A program made the position numbers and the translations under genes. From the NCBI RefSeq assembly GCF_000737575.1, contig NZ_CP006270.1, positions 685,163-749,162 on the forward strand: a stretch of 64,000 bases of DNA, written 5' to 3'. The notes beneath the pieces were generated by a model. It was not told the origin of the DNA. It did not search any database and saw only the letters and a program-made list of their open reading frames with translations. This document shows, in pieces, positions 29,943 through 38,455 of the stretch. How positions within the stretch are numbered: the first letter of the stretch is position 1; the number at the start of each line of letters is the position of its first letter. Source of the stretch: Synechococcus sp. KORDI-49. GTDB lineage: Bacteria; Cyanobacteriota; Cyanobacteriia; PCC-6307; Cyanobiaceae.

Positions 29943-30965
29943 GTGAGCTTCACTTATCAGCTGAATTTCGACCCGCAAGGGGCTCGCTACGGCACGGAAC
30001 TTGTGATACTTGAGGGTTCCACTGAGATCCCTGACAACACCCTCAGCAACCTGAGCGAGGAGATCGGCCGCCCAGCCAACCTGACCGCCGTCGTCATCCC
30101 AAGCACGGTTACACGGATCGGCTCCTACGCCTTTCAGAGCGCCAGCCGGCTGACCTCCATCGCCATTCCTGAATCAGTCACCACGGTTGACATCGGCGCC
30201 TTCCGTGCGTCCGGCCTCACCAGCATCCGGCTGCCAGAGTCCGTGACACAGCTTGGGGAAAGCGCATTCCGGGGATCCCGCATCACCGAAGCAACCCTCT
30301 CGGATGCGATCACCACCATTCCGCCGGCGCTGTTCTCCGACACGCAGCTGCAGACGATTGAGCTGCCCGAATCCACACGCTCGATCGAATCGTTCGCTTT
30401 CTACCAGACACAACTGACCGACATCACCATCCCCAATGGCGTTACGTCCATCGGGGACGATGCCTTCCACGGCTCACAGCTGACGCGGGTCTCGATCCCC
30501 AACACGGTGGAGTCGATCGGCGAGCGGGCCTTCGCCAACAACAACCTGTCAGACCTTGTGATTCCCGACTCCGTGACAGCCATCGGAGACGAAGCCTTTC
30601 AGGGATCCAGTGATCTGAGCGTGTATCTCCCAACGCGTTTCGACGCCGAGTCGACCACCACCAGCGTCTTTGACTCCGACGCAACCCTGAATCATCGCGA
30701 TGGAATCACCGGACAGACGGATGCTCTGATCGGAGACGTTGATAACAGCGGAGACCTTGGGGTCAGCGATGCCATTTCAATCCTCAGAACCGTGGTCGGC
30801 TTGGAGGAATCGATGACCAAATTCCCAGGGGTGAACCCCAGCTCTCTGATGGATGTCGATCAGAGCGGGGCCATCGGTGTCGGCGATGCGATCGCTGTTC
30901 TGCGATCCATCGTGGGCCTGGACCCGATCACCACCACTGTGGCGCTTCCCCTGATCAACGGATGA
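29943..30965 (+). CDS. BspA-type leucine-rich-repeat protein with dockerin-like tail
   Basis: The 340-residue product carries eight 22-residue LRR_5 (BspA-like) repeats at about residues 45-230, for example LTSIAIPESVTTVDIGAFRA. From about residue 264 it has two EF-hand/dockerin-type repeats, GDVDNSGDLGVSDAISILRT and MDVDQSGAIGVGDAIAVLRS, each with the calcium-loop plus helix pattern of type I dockerins. There is no signal peptide, as in the other large surface-type genes here. An adhesive or scaffold-docking role is inferred. The GTG start follows an AT-rich leader of 197 bases. Confidence 0.8.
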   Translation: MSFTYQLNFDPQGARYGTELVILEGSTEIPDNTLSNLSEEIGRPANLTAVVIPSTVTRIGSYAFQSASRLTSIAIPESVTTVDIGAFRASGLTSIRLPESVTQLGESAFRGSRITEATLSDAITTIPPALFSDTQLQTIELPESTRSIESFAFYQTQLTDITIPNGVTSIGDDAFHGSQLTRVSIPNTVESIGERAFANNNLSDLVIPDSVTAIGDEAFQGSSDLSVYLPTRFDAESTTTSVFDSDATLNHRDGITGQTDALIGDVDNSGDLGVSDAISILRTVVGLEESMTKFPGVNPSSLMDVDQSGAIGVGDAIAVLRSIVGLDPITTTVALPLING

Positions 30966-30996
30966 CCACCCCTACGGATGAAGAGCGGCTGCTTGC

Positions 30997-31242
30997 TTAC
31001 TTGGCGGAGCACCAGTCGGTGGAACGGAAGGAAACATCCGCACCACCGGCCCGTTTCAGATCGTGCATCCCTTCCAGTTGGTTGTAGACCGACAGCAGCT
31101 GTCGACGGATGTGATCGGTGTGGGGCATCCCATCGAGAACCCGGAGCACATCCTCAAGGGAACGCTTGGCATCGATCACAAGGCGACAATCCGGGCTTCC
31201 TGGTTCGTGAGACATCACATTCGGGGCGACAGATCCATTCAT
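30997..31242 (-). CDS. Small hypothetical protein downstream of arsJ
   Basis: The 81 residues include CRLVIDAKRSLEDVLRVLDG and IRRQLLSVYNQLEGMHDLKR, amphipathic helices likely to form a helical bundle. I do not recognise the family; it is not a convincing CsoR-type repressor because the Cys/His ligands are missing. It lies 61 bases after arsJ on the same strand and may be read through from the arsenic operon. Confidence 0.6.
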   Translation of the reverse strand: MNGSVAPNVMSHEPGSPDCRLVIDAKRSLEDVLRVLDGMPHTDHIRRQLLSVYNQLEGMHDLKRAGGADVSFRSTDWCSAK

Positions 31243-31303
31243 GCTCTGCCCTTCATTTAGAGCTGTATGAATGCCTACCGCTGAGATCTTTCTCAGATTG
31301 TCC

Positions 31304-32557
31304 TCAGGGTGCCGCCCGCAACGGTGGTGGCAACCGCAGGCTGCTGATCCAGGCGAGCAGCACCAGCAGAGACGAACACCAAAGACAGGCCTGCATGCCG
31401 CCGGCTGCGGTGCGTCCCAGCATGAACACGGCCCCGGAGAGCAGGGTTCCCACCAGACGTCCTGCGGCATTGGCCATGTAATAGAAGCCGACGTTGAGGC
31501 TGACGCTCTCCGCATCGGTGTAGGCCAGCACCATGTAGGAATGGATCGATGAATTCATTGCGAACACGACGCCGAAGGCCGCCAGACCTGCGGTGATCGC
31601 CACGCCCACATTCGCCTCTCTCCACAGCGCCACGCCGATCAGGGCCGGGATGGCCGTGAGCAGGGCGCTCCAGAACTGAACCGCCGACACCCCCGGTGTG
31701 GTGGTCTGCCCCCAGAGACGCCGCAGACCTGGAGCCGTCCCCTGAACGATGCCGTAACCGATCACCCAGGTGCCCATGAAGGCCCCGACCTGCTCGAAGT
31801 TCCAGCCGAGCGACGCCTCCAGAAACACCGGCAGCGCTACCACGAACCACACATCACGGGCACCGAACAGAAAGAACCGCGCCAGAGAGAGCACGTTGAT
31901 CCCCTCGGATTTGGAGAACAGCGACGAAAAGGCCGGCTTGGCCTTCATCTTTCCGATCTCACCCGGCAGCACCAGGGTGATCAGGAAGGCCATGGCCAGG
32001 CCGGCCGCCATCCAGCCAACGGCCGCGTTGAACCCGAACATCGTGAGCAGCACCGCTCCGAGAAAGAAGCCCACCCCCTTGAGGGCATTCTTTGAGCCCG
32101 TGAGGATCGCCACCCATTTGAACAGCTGCTTCTCCCCACGCTGCGCATCGTCAGGAGTCTCAGGCACCACCGTCTTAATGGCGCTCTTGGCACTCATCTT
32201 GTTGAGATCCTTGGCGATGCCGCTGATCGCCTGGGCCACCATCACGTAGCCGACGCTGAGCAGCTTCGGCCAGCTGGCTGCCACCGGGATCAGCATCACC
32301 AGGGAGAGGATCTGCAGCAGGGTGCCGACCCAGAGGGTCAGGCGCAGGCCATAGCGCGCACCGATCCAGCCGCCGTAGAGATTGGTGACCACCCCGAAGA
32401 ACTCGTAGAAGAGGAACAGAAAGGCGATCTCAAGGGTGCTGTAGCCCAGCTTGTGGAAGTGGAACACCACGAGCATCCGCAGCGCACCGTCGGTGAGCGT
32501 GAACGCCCAGTAGTTGACGGTGACGATGCCGTACTGCTGGAGAGCGGAGAGCTTCAC
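31304..32557 (-). CDS. arsJ: Organoarsenical efflux MFS transporter ArsJ
   Basis: ArsJ exports 1-arseno-3-phosphoglycerate, the unstable product that the neighbouring GAPDH makes from arsenate, and so confers arsenate resistance. The 417-residue protein has about 11-12 membrane segments and the ArsJ-type N-terminus [20 protein letters not shown]. Further motifs are [28 protein letters not shown] and the C-terminal [20 protein letters not shown]. The GTG start overlaps the GAPDH stop (GTGA), the standard gene order of this system. Assignment rests on this pairing as well as sequence. Confidence 0.92.
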   Translation of the reverse strand: MKLSALQQYGIVTVNYWAFTLTDGALRMLVVFHFHKLGYSTLEIAFLFLFYEFFGVVTNLYGGWIGARYGLRLTLWVGTLLQILSLVMLIPVAASWPKLLSVGYVMVAQAISGIAKDLNKMSAKSAIKTVVPETPDDAQRGEKQLFKWVAILTGSKNALKGVGFFLGAVLLTMFGFNAAVGWMAAGLAMAFLITLVLPGEIGKMKAKPAFSSLFSKSEGINVLSLARFFLFGARDVWFVVALPVFLEASLGWNFEQVGAFMGTWVIGYGIVQGTAPGLRRLWGQTTTPGVSAVQFWSALLTAIPALIGVALWREANVGVAITAGLAAFGVVFAMNSSIHSYMVLAYTDAESVSLNVGFYYMANAAGRLVGTLLSGAVFMLGRTAAGGMQACLWCSSLLVLLAWISSLRLPPPLRAAP

Positions 32558-33576
32558 GCGTCCAGCTCCACCACGCGGCAGGTGAGATCCGCCATGCGGC
32601 AGCTGTAGCCCCACTCGTTGTCGTACCAGGCGAACACCTTCAGCTGGGTGTCGTCCACCACCATCGTCGACAGAGCATCGACGATGGAACTGCGATCGTC
32701 GTTGGTGTAGTCGCAGGACACCAGAGGCCGCTCCTCGTAACCCAGGATTCCCTTCAGGGGACCCTCGGCAGCGGCTCTGAAGGCGGCGTTCACCTGCTCG
32801 ACGCTGACGGCCTGCTTGAGCTCGAACACCGCATCGGTGAGGGAGCCATTGAGCAGCGGCACCCGGACGGCATGGCCGTTGAGCTTGCCTTTCAGCTCGG
32901 GGAAGATCATCGCGATCGCCTTGGCCGAGCCGGTGGTCGTGGGGATCAGGGACGTGAGGCCGGAGCGGGCCCGCCGCAGATCGCTCTTGAAGGCATCGAT
33001 CGGCACCTGGGTGTTGGTGATGTCGTGAATGGTGGTGATCATTCCGTGCTCGATGCCGAAGGTCTCATGCACGACCTTCACCACCGGTGCAAGGCAGTTG
33101 GTGGTGCAGGACGCCGCGGTGATCAGGCGATGACGGTGCGGTTCGTAGAGGTGATGGTTGATGCCATAGACGATGTTGAGGGCCTCCTCGCCGGCCACCT
33201 CACCTTTCACCGGACAACCCACGATCACCCGCTTCAGCCCGACGCTCTCGAAATAGGGATTGAGCGTCTCCGGTGTCTTGATCTTGCCGCTGGCCTCCAG
33301 CACCATCTCCACCCCACGCTCCTTCCAGGGCACGGCGGTGATGTCCCTGCTGCTCGACCAGGTCAACGGGGATCCCTGCACCGAGAAACCATCGGCATCG
33401 CTTGAGATGCCCCGATCCCAGCGGCCGTGCACCGAATCGAACTCCAGCAGGTGGGCGGCGGTGACGGCATCCCCGGCAGGGTCGTTGACGTGCACGAGCT
33501 CAATGCCCGGACGGCCCCAGAGTGCGCGGAACACCAGCCGACCGATGCGACCGAAGCCGTTGATACCGATGCGCAT
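32554..33576 (-). CDS. ArsJ-associated glyceraldehyde-3-phosphate dehydrogenase
   Basis: The 340-residue protein has the NAD-binding start [20 protein letters not shown], the active-site cysteine in [11 protein letters not shown] and the later [12 protein letters not shown]. In this genomic setting such GAPDHs use arsenate in place of phosphate to form 1-arseno-3-phosphoglycerate, which ArsJ then exports. It is distinct from the housekeeping Calvin-cycle GAPDH, which is not in this window. Start chosen at ATG 33576. It diverges from arsR across 48 bases. Confidence 0.92.
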   Translation of the reverse strand: MRIGINGFGRIGRLVFRALWGRPGIELVHVNDPAGDAVTAAHLLEFDSVHGRWDRGISSDADGFSVQGSPLTWSSSRDITAVPWKERGVEMVLEASGKIKTPETLNPYFESVGLKRVIVGCPVKGEVAGEEALNIVYGINHHLYEPHRHRLITAASCTTNCLAPVVKVVHETFGIEHGMITTIHDITNTQVPIDAFKSDLRRARSGLTSLIPTTTGSAKAIAMIFPELKGKLNGHAVRVPLLNGSLTDAVFELKQAVSVEQVNAAFRAAAEGPLKGILGYEERPLVSCDYTNDDRSSIVDALSTMVVDDTQLKVFAWYDNEWGYSCRMADLTCRVVELDA

Positions 33577-33610
33577 GGGGCTGTGAAAATTGACGGGTTC
33601 ATTTTGATCA

Positions 33611-33626
33611 ATCAATCTTGATTGAT
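33611..33626. promoter_or_regulatory. Probable ArsR operator
   Basis: ATCAATC-TT-GATTGAT is a perfect 7-bp dyad (arms 33611-33617 and 33620-33626) in the arsR/GAPDH intergenic region. It overlaps the arsR ATG at 33625. ArsR/SmtB repressors bind ATCAA/TTGAT-type dyads of this kind. Binding here would block both divergent transcripts. Confidence 0.6.
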
Positions 33627-33954
33627 GCAACAACACGCCACTGACACCCGGCTCAGCGCCGATCAGGCCAGCAGCCTGCTCAAGGCCCTGGCGGATCCCA
33701 CCCGGCAGCGGATCCTGCTGCAGCTGGGGAAGGGTGAACGCTGCGTCTGTGATCTGACCAGCGATCTGGATCTCGCCCAGTCCAAGCTGTCCTTCCATCT
33801 GCGGGTGCTGAAGGAGTCGGGGCTGGTCTCCGATCGCCAGAGCGGCCGCTGGATCTACTACCGCCTGGAGCCGCTGATGATCCGAGATCTCGAGACCTGG
33901 CTCAGTGATCTGCGCCGTCACTGCAGCACGGCGGCTGCACCCTGCTGCGACTGA
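33625..33954 (+). CDS. arsR: ArsR-family metalloregulator
   Basis: The 109-residue winged-helix protein has [20 protein letters not shown], then [20 protein letters not shown] and [20 protein letters not shown]. The ELCVC-type site is present as ERCVCDL, supplying two cysteines. The C-terminus [10 protein letters not shown] adds three more, giving a plausible As(III) thiolate site. It should repress itself and the GAPDH-arsJ operon until arsenite binds. ATG 33625 is preferred over TTG 33622. Confidence 0.93.
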   Translation: MQQHATDTRLSADQASSLLKALADPTRQRILLQLGKGERCVCDLTSDLDLAQSKLSFHLRVLKESGLVSDRQSGRWIYYRLEPLMIRDLETWLSDLRRHCSTAAAPCCD

Positions 33955-33956
33955 CC

Positions 33957-34604
33957 GTGACCCAGGGCTCTGACCAGCGGCTGATCTTCCCGGCCACCGA
34001 ACGCAACAGAGCGGCGATCGGTGCCCTGCTCGACACGCTGCTTCCCGACAGAGGCGTGGTGCTGGAACTGGCCAGCGGCAGCGGGGAACATGCGATTACG
34101 TTCCAGCAACGCTTCCCCGGACTGCTCTGGCAGGCAAGCGATCCGAACCCCGATCACCGCGCCAGCATCAACGCCTGGATCCGCCATGCCGGATTGGATG
34201 ACGTGATGCCGGCAGCGCTGGATCTCGATGTGCAGGAGCGTCCCTGGCGCCTTCCCGGACCGGTTGCCGACGGTCTCGCGGCCATGGTGTGCATCAACCT
34301 GCTTCACATCAGCCCCGCTGGCTGCAGCGAGGCGCTGTTGCTGGAGGCCTGTGAGCGCCTACCGGACGATGGCCTGCTGATCATCTACGGACCGTTCCGC
34401 CGCGATGGTCAGCACACCAGTGCCAGCAATGCCGCCTTTGATGCGTCCCTCAGACAGCGGGACCCCCGCTGGGGTGTGCGGGATGTGGCCTGGATCGACG
34501 ACCTGCTGGAGCCCCTGCCCATGGAACGCATCAGCTGCCACACCATGCCGGCGAACAATCTCACGCTTGTGCTGCAGCGACGGATGACGATTGCCAAGTG
34601 CTGA
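33957..34604 (+). CDS. DUF938 SAM-dependent methyltransferase-like protein
   Basis: The 215-residue protein carries the DUF938 signature [20 protein letters not shown] and a class I methyltransferase glycine motif [20 protein letters not shown], followed by [11 protein letters not shown] and [19 protein letters not shown]. Its methyl acceptor is unknown. The GTG starts two bases after the arsR stop, so it is likely cotranscribed with arsR. A role in arsenic handling is only a contextual guess; it is not ArsM, whose conserved cysteines are missing. Confidence 0.85.
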   Translation: MTQGSDQRLIFPATERNRAAIGALLDTLLPDRGVVLELASGSGEHAITFQQRFPGLLWQASDPNPDHRASINAWIRHAGLDDVMPAALDLDVQERPWRLPGPVADGLAAMVCINLLHISPAGCSEALLLEACERLPDDGLLIIYGPFRRDGQHTSASNAAFDASLRQRDPRWGVRDVAWIDDLLEPLPMERISCHTMPANNLTLVLQRRMTIAKC

Positions 34605-35664
34605 AGAGCCGCTCAGACTCGCGACGGTGACTCCATGGCCGGTGAATCTGACGCTCTTTCTGACGAACTTTGTCATCGGGGTTGCGATCACGCTGACGGC
34701 ATCGTTGCTGTTGCGACGGGTGCTGCCGCGGTTCACACGACGCACCGCGAGTGACTTTGATGATTTCGTTCTGAAAGCTCTGTCGCAGTCGGTGCTGCCC
34801 TTCGGCATCGTCGTGGTGCTGTTGTTGACCCAGACGAATCTGGGGCTTCCCAACGACATCCAGCGGGCTTACGACGTGGTGCTGAGGATCATCGGCACCG
34901 TGGTGATCGTCCGCTTTGTGAATCGCGTCGGCAGCCGTTTTCTGGAGGGGGTGGCCCGACGGGCCGGGGACGATCTCGAGCAGCTGTTCAGGAGTCTTCA
35001 GCCCCTGGTGCAGGCCCTCGTCTGGATCGTCGGAGTGCTCGTGCTCTCGCAAAGCCTCGGGGTGAAACTCGCCGCCATCTGGGCTCTGCTCAGCGCCGGC
35101 GGCATCGGCATCGGTCTGGCTCTCAAGGATCCCGCTCAGGAACTGTTTGCCTACCTGATGATCCTTCTTGATAAACCTTTCACCGTGGGTCAGTTCATCA
35201 CGGTGGGGTCCACATCAGCCACGGTGGAGCGGATCGGGGTGCGCTCCACCCACCTGCGCAGCCTCAGAGGAGAAGCCGTGGTGATGAACAATTCGGCACT
35301 CACCAATGCCACCATCCTCAATTTCGCCGACATGAACACACGGCGGATGATTTACTCCCTCGGCGTCACCTATGATACCGGAGTGGATCAGATGAAAGCG
35401 ATCCCCGCGATCGTGGAGGCCGTGATCAACACCATTGCCAACACAACATTCAATCGTTGCCATTTCACGGAATTTGGCGACTCCAGCCTCAATTTCGAGC
35501 TGGTGTACACCATCGACACCCGGGATTACACCATGGCTCTCAATGCTCAACAGGAGGTGAATCTCGGAATCATGGAAGCCTTCGCCGCCGAAGGCATCAC
35601 CTTCGCCTTCCCCACCCAGACGCTCTATCTGGAAGGGGAGTCAAGACCGGTAACGGCATCCTGA
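34591..35664 (+). CDS. MscS-family mechanosensitive channel
   Basis: MscS channels release solutes when membrane tension rises after hypo-osmotic shock. The 357-residue protein has several membrane helices; the pore helix IWALLSAGGIGIGLALKDPA shows the Ala/Gly pattern of MscS TM3. A beta domain (FTVGQFITVGSTSATVERIG) and a C-terminal alpha/beta domain follow. TTG 34591 overlaps the DUF938 gene by 14 bases; GTG 34627 is a reasonable alternative. Its 3' end overlaps the zinc-ribbon gene by 40 bases. Confidence 0.9.
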   Translation: MPSAEEPLRLATVTPWPVNLTLFLTNFVIGVAITLTASLLLRRVLPRFTRRTASDFDDFVLKALSQSVLPFGIVVVLLLTQTNLGLPNDIQRAYDVVLRIIGTVVIVRFVNRVGSRFLEGVARRAGDDLEQLFRSLQPLVQALVWIVGVLVLSQSLGVKLAAIWALLSAGGIGIGLALKDPAQELFAYLMILLDKPFTVGQFITVGSTSATVERIGVRSTHLRSLRGEAVVMNNSALTNATILNFADMNTRRMIYSLGVTYDTGVDQMKAIPAIVEAVINTIANTTFNRCHFTEFGDSSLNFELVYTIDTRDYTMALNAQQEVNLGIMEAFAAEGITFAFPTQTLYLEGESRPVTAS

Positions 35665-35951
35665 CCGCCTGCAGGGGGCGCCCCTGCGCCGCGCTGCAGC
35701 CACAGACCGACGGTGGTGATCAAGGCCAGCAGAACGATCGCCAACACGGGGATCAGTCGCCGTGTAGCCGGCTTCACGTCAGCGGCATCGGCCGCACTGA
35801 GTCCATCCTGCCGTGCCTGCAGAAACCCCCCTCGCCGGCAGTTGTTGCACAGGGATGCACTGATCCCGGCATTCTTGAGTTTGAAGCCGTAACGGCCGGG
35901 AATATCAACCGGTTCACCACAACTGCGACAGGGAAGCGAGAAGACAGCCAT
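35625..35951 (-). CDS. Zinc-ribbon membrane protein
   Basis: The 108 residues begin MAVFSLPCRSCGEPVDIPGR and continue to SLCNNCRRGGFLQ. The CxxC...CxxC arrangement should bind one zinc. A single membrane segment (about residues 66-86, IPVLAIVLLALITTVGLWL) follows. It is unassigned to a named family. The 40-base tail overlap with the MscS gene is long but both readings look coding. Confidence 0.7.
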   Translation of the reverse strand: MAVFSLPCRSCGEPVDIPGRYGFKLKNAGISASLCNNCRRGGFLQARQDGLSAADAADVKPATRRLIPVLAIVLLALITTVGLWLQRGAGAPPAGGQDAVTGLDSPSR

Positions 35952-35987
35952 CACCACCACCGCATGGGATTCCGGTCTACCACCGGG

Positions 35988-36338
35988 TCAGTCCAGAGCC
36001 AGATCTCCACGGGCGCAGACCGATCCCCAGCAGAGGGTGCGCTCTCCGACCCAGCGTGGTTCAACCGAGGTCCAGGGCCCGCGTTCTCCCTGGCGCATCT
36101 GCATGCGCCCGCTTCCGTCATGACGGAACGCCACCGGCAGTGGATCCATCTCCAGAACCCAGCGCTCTCCCGGGGATGACGCGACCATCCGGCAGACCAC
36201 CCACGGCTGCCGGCCGCTTCGGCACTCCATCGACCGGGAGACGGTGCCGGCCGTCAACCCAGGACTGCAGACAGTCCAAAACATGACGAGTGCGAACGCC
36301 TGCGGCAGCAAGGGCCGAACCAACGAGACGCTGAACAC
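35988..36338 (-). CDS. Putative secreted hypothetical protein
   Basis: The 116-residue product has an N-terminal hydrophobic segment with likely signal cleavage (LLPQAFALVMFWTVCSPGLT). It has four further cysteines in pairs (MECRSGRQPWVVCRM and LCWGSVCARG), suggesting disulfides in the periplasm. No family is recognised. It starts with GTG 36338, 117 bases from purS in the opposite direction. Confidence 0.6.
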   Translation of the reverse strand: MFSVSLVRPLLPQAFALVMFWTVCSPGLTAGTVSRSMECRSGRQPWVVCRMVASSPGERWVLEMDPLPVAFRHDGSGRMQMRQGERGPWTSVEPRWVGERTLCWGSVCARGDLALD

Positions 36339-36455
36339 GGCTCAGGGGAAGCACTCCCTTCAACGTGCAGAGCCATGACCCTGCAGCAGCCCAGGATCAA
36401 CGAATGTCTTAAGGGGTCAGTGTCTGGCAGGATTCAACCAGCTCCTCCGGTGATC

Positions 36456-36710
36456 GTGCCGCTTTATCAAGCCCGCGTCCTGGTGCGCCTGCGTCCCTCC
36501 GTGCTCGATCCAGCCGGCGAAGCCGCCCGCAGCGCGGCCAACAGGCTCGGCGTGGAAGGCATCAGCAAACTGCGCATCGGCAAGTCGGTCGAGATGGAGG
36601 TGGAGGCCCCCGATGAAGCCGAGGCACGGCGACGCCTGGAACTGCTGAGCGATCGGCTGCTGGCCAATCCGGTGATCGAGGACTGGTCTCTGGAGCTGCA
36701 GAACCCATGA
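36456..36710 (+). CDS. purS: Phosphoribosylformylglycinamidine synthase subunit PurS
   Basis: PurS bridges PurL and PurQ in the three-part FGAM synthetase of purine synthesis. The 84 residues begin [20 protein letters not shown] and contain [20 protein letters not shown], the normal PurS size and fold. GTG 36456 is preferred over GTG 36450. Its stop overlaps purQ by 4 bases (ATGA). purL is not in this window. Confidence 0.93.
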   Translation: MPLYQARVLVRLRPSVLDPAGEAARSAANRLGVEGISKLRIGKSVEMEVEAPDEAEARRRLELLSDRLLANPVIEDWSLELQNP

Positions 36711-37360
36711 GCATCGGTGTCGTGGTGTTCCCCGGCTCCAACTGCGACCGGGATGTGCAGTGGGCCACCGAAGGCTGTCTCGGCATGCCCACCCGTCGGC
36801 TCTGGCATGAAGACACCGACCTGAGCGGACTGGAGGCGGTGGTGCTGCCCGGCGGCTTCAGTTACGGCGACTATCTGCGCTGCGGAGCGATCGCCCGCTT
36901 CGCACCGGTGCTGCAGTCGCTGCTGGATTTCGCCTCCCGCGGCGGCAGGGTGCTGGGCATCTGCAACGGCTTCCAGGTGCTCACCGAACTTGGACTGCTG
37001 CCCGGGGCCCTCACCCGCAACCGCGATCTGCACTTCATCTGCGAGGACGCGCAGCTGCAGGTGGCCAGTGCCCGCAGCCCCTGGCTGCGGGCCTACGGCA
37101 CCGGAGGCACGCTGACCCTCCCGATCGCTCACGGGGAAGGGCGTTACCAGTGCAGCGACGAGACCCTGCACCAACTGCAGGACGACGATGCCGTTGCCCT
37201 GCGTTACGGCAGCAACCCCAACGGCTCCGTGGCCGACATCGCCGGCATCACCAACCCGGCCGGCAACGTGCTGGGACTGATGCCACATCCGGAACGGGCC
37301 TGTGATGAGGCCATCGGGGGCATCGACGGACGGGCCATGCTCGAGGCGCTGCTGAGCTGA
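36707..37360 (+). CDS. purQ: Phosphoribosylformylglycinamidine synthase subunit PurQ
   Basis: PurQ is the glutaminase subunit that supplies ammonia to PurL. The 217 residues include the start [20 protein letters not shown], the nucleophile in GICNGFQVL and the His/Glu pair in [14 protein letters not shown]. Length is normal. It overlaps both purS and the S66 peptidase gene, whose ATG shares the final base of the purQ TGA. Confidence 0.97.
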   Translation: MSIGVVVFPGSNCDRDVQWATEGCLGMPTRRLWHEDTDLSGLEAVVLPGGFSYGDYLRCGAIARFAPVLQSLLDFASRGGRVLGICNGFQVLTELGLLPGALTRNRDLHFICEDAQLQVASARSPWLRAYGTGGTLTLPIAHGEGRYQCSDETLHQLQDDDAVALRYGSNPNGSVADIAGITNPAGNVLGLMPHPERACDEAIGGIDGRAMLEALLS

Positions 37361-38340
37361 TGTGGAACCGCCGATCGCTGCTGATCTCAGGAGCGACGGC
37401 GGCGATGGCAGCGTTGCTGCCTCATCGGCAGAGCGCCGCGCAGGCCGGTGGCGCCAACCGACCGGCACCGCTGCGCCGTGGCTCACGGCTACGGGCGGTG
37501 AATCCAGGCACCTGGATGGATCCGGAGATGGATTTCACCCCCCTGATCGAGCGCTGTGCCGCTGAAGGATGGCTGCTGGAGATCCCCGACACGGTGCGGC
37601 GCCAGTGGCGCTACTTCTCCGGAACAGATCAGCAGCGCATCGCCGAGCTGAACGCAGCCTGGAACGACCCGACCGTGGACGGCGTGCTGTATGTGGGTGG
37701 TGGCTGGGGTGGTGCACGGGTGCTGGAAGCGGGCTTCCGCTTCCCAGATCGGGCCCTTTGGACGGTGGGCTTCTCCGATTCCAGCTCGCTGCTGCTGGCC
37801 CAGTGGGCCGCCGGGCTGCCGGGGGCCATCCATGGTTCCAGCGGCGGACCGGATGAACGCTGGCAACGGACGGTGGCTCTGCTGAGCGGACACCCGGTGG
37901 CACCACTGCAGGGGGTCGGCAGACGGCCCGGCCAAGCCAAGGGGCCGCTGGTGGTGACCAATCTCACCGTGGCAACGCATCTGATCGGCACCCCCTGGAT
38001 GCCGGATCTGCGCGGCGCGATCCTGGTGCTCGAAGACGTTGGCGAAGCCCCGTACCGGGTGGACCGGATGTTGACCCAGTGGCGCAGCGCCGGGTTGCTT
38101 CAGCAACTCTCCGGCGTGGCTTGCGGGCGGTTCAGCTGGGAGAAGGACGACATCCTTCCCGGTGACTTCACAATGGAGGAGATTCTGGAGGAGCGGCTGG
38201 GGGATCTGGGCGTACCGCTAGTCGTCGACCTTCCCGTGGGCCATGGACTGCCCAACATGGCGCTGCCCCTGGGCGCGGAGGCGCGGATCGACGGGCGCAC
38301 CGGCATCATCCAGTTAACGAACAGCTTCGGCAACTTTTAA
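37360..38340 (+). CDS. LD-carboxypeptidase (peptidase S66 family)
   Basis: S66 enzymes trim the tetrapeptide of recycled peptidoglycan (LdcA) or inactivate microcin-like compounds (MccF). The 326-residue protein has VDGVLYVGGGWGGARVLEA, a nucleophilic-serine motif VGFSDSSSLLLAQ near residue 132, LVLEDVGEAPYR and a late PVGHG histidine. It begins [20 protein letters not shown], a twin-arginine-like signal peptide, so export to the periplasm is likely and differs from cytosolic LdcA. It is translationally linked to purQ. Confidence 0.87.
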   Translation: MWNRRSLLISGATAAMAALLPHRQSAAQAGGANRPAPLRRGSRLRAVNPGTWMDPEMDFTPLIERCAAEGWLLEIPDTVRRQWRYFSGTDQQRIAELNAAWNDPTVDGVLYVGGGWGGARVLEAGFRFPDRALWTVGFSDSSSLLLAQWAAGLPGAIHGSSGGPDERWQRTVALLSGHPVAPLQGVGRRPGQAKGPLVVTNLTVATHLIGTPWMPDLRGAILVLEDVGEAPYRVDRMLTQWRSAGLLQQLSGVACGRFSWEKDDILPGDFTMEEILEERLGDLGVPLVVDLPVGHGLPNMALPLGAEARIDGRTGIIQLTNSFGNF

Positions 38341-38367
38341 CACCTCTTAAAAACACCAAAAACTTAT

Positions 38368-38373
38368 TATAAT
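38368..38373 (+). promoter_or_regulatory. Candidate -10 element before the giant gene
   Basis: A perfect TATAAT lies in the AT-rich 115-base gap before the giant gene at 38456. No good -35 hexamer is seen at 16-18 bases upstream, so this is a weak call. Confidence 0.3.
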
Positions 38374-38455
38374 TTTCAAGCAATCCGCTTAATAAATCGA
38401 TAACTATAACCCGAAATATCGGCATGTCTTATGATAAATTGCTAGCTAATGCGAG

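Noticed and set aside
30997-31242. CsoR-type metal repressor downstream of arsJ
   Set aside because: Helical pattern only; the conserved Cys-His-Cys ligands of CsoR are not in place.
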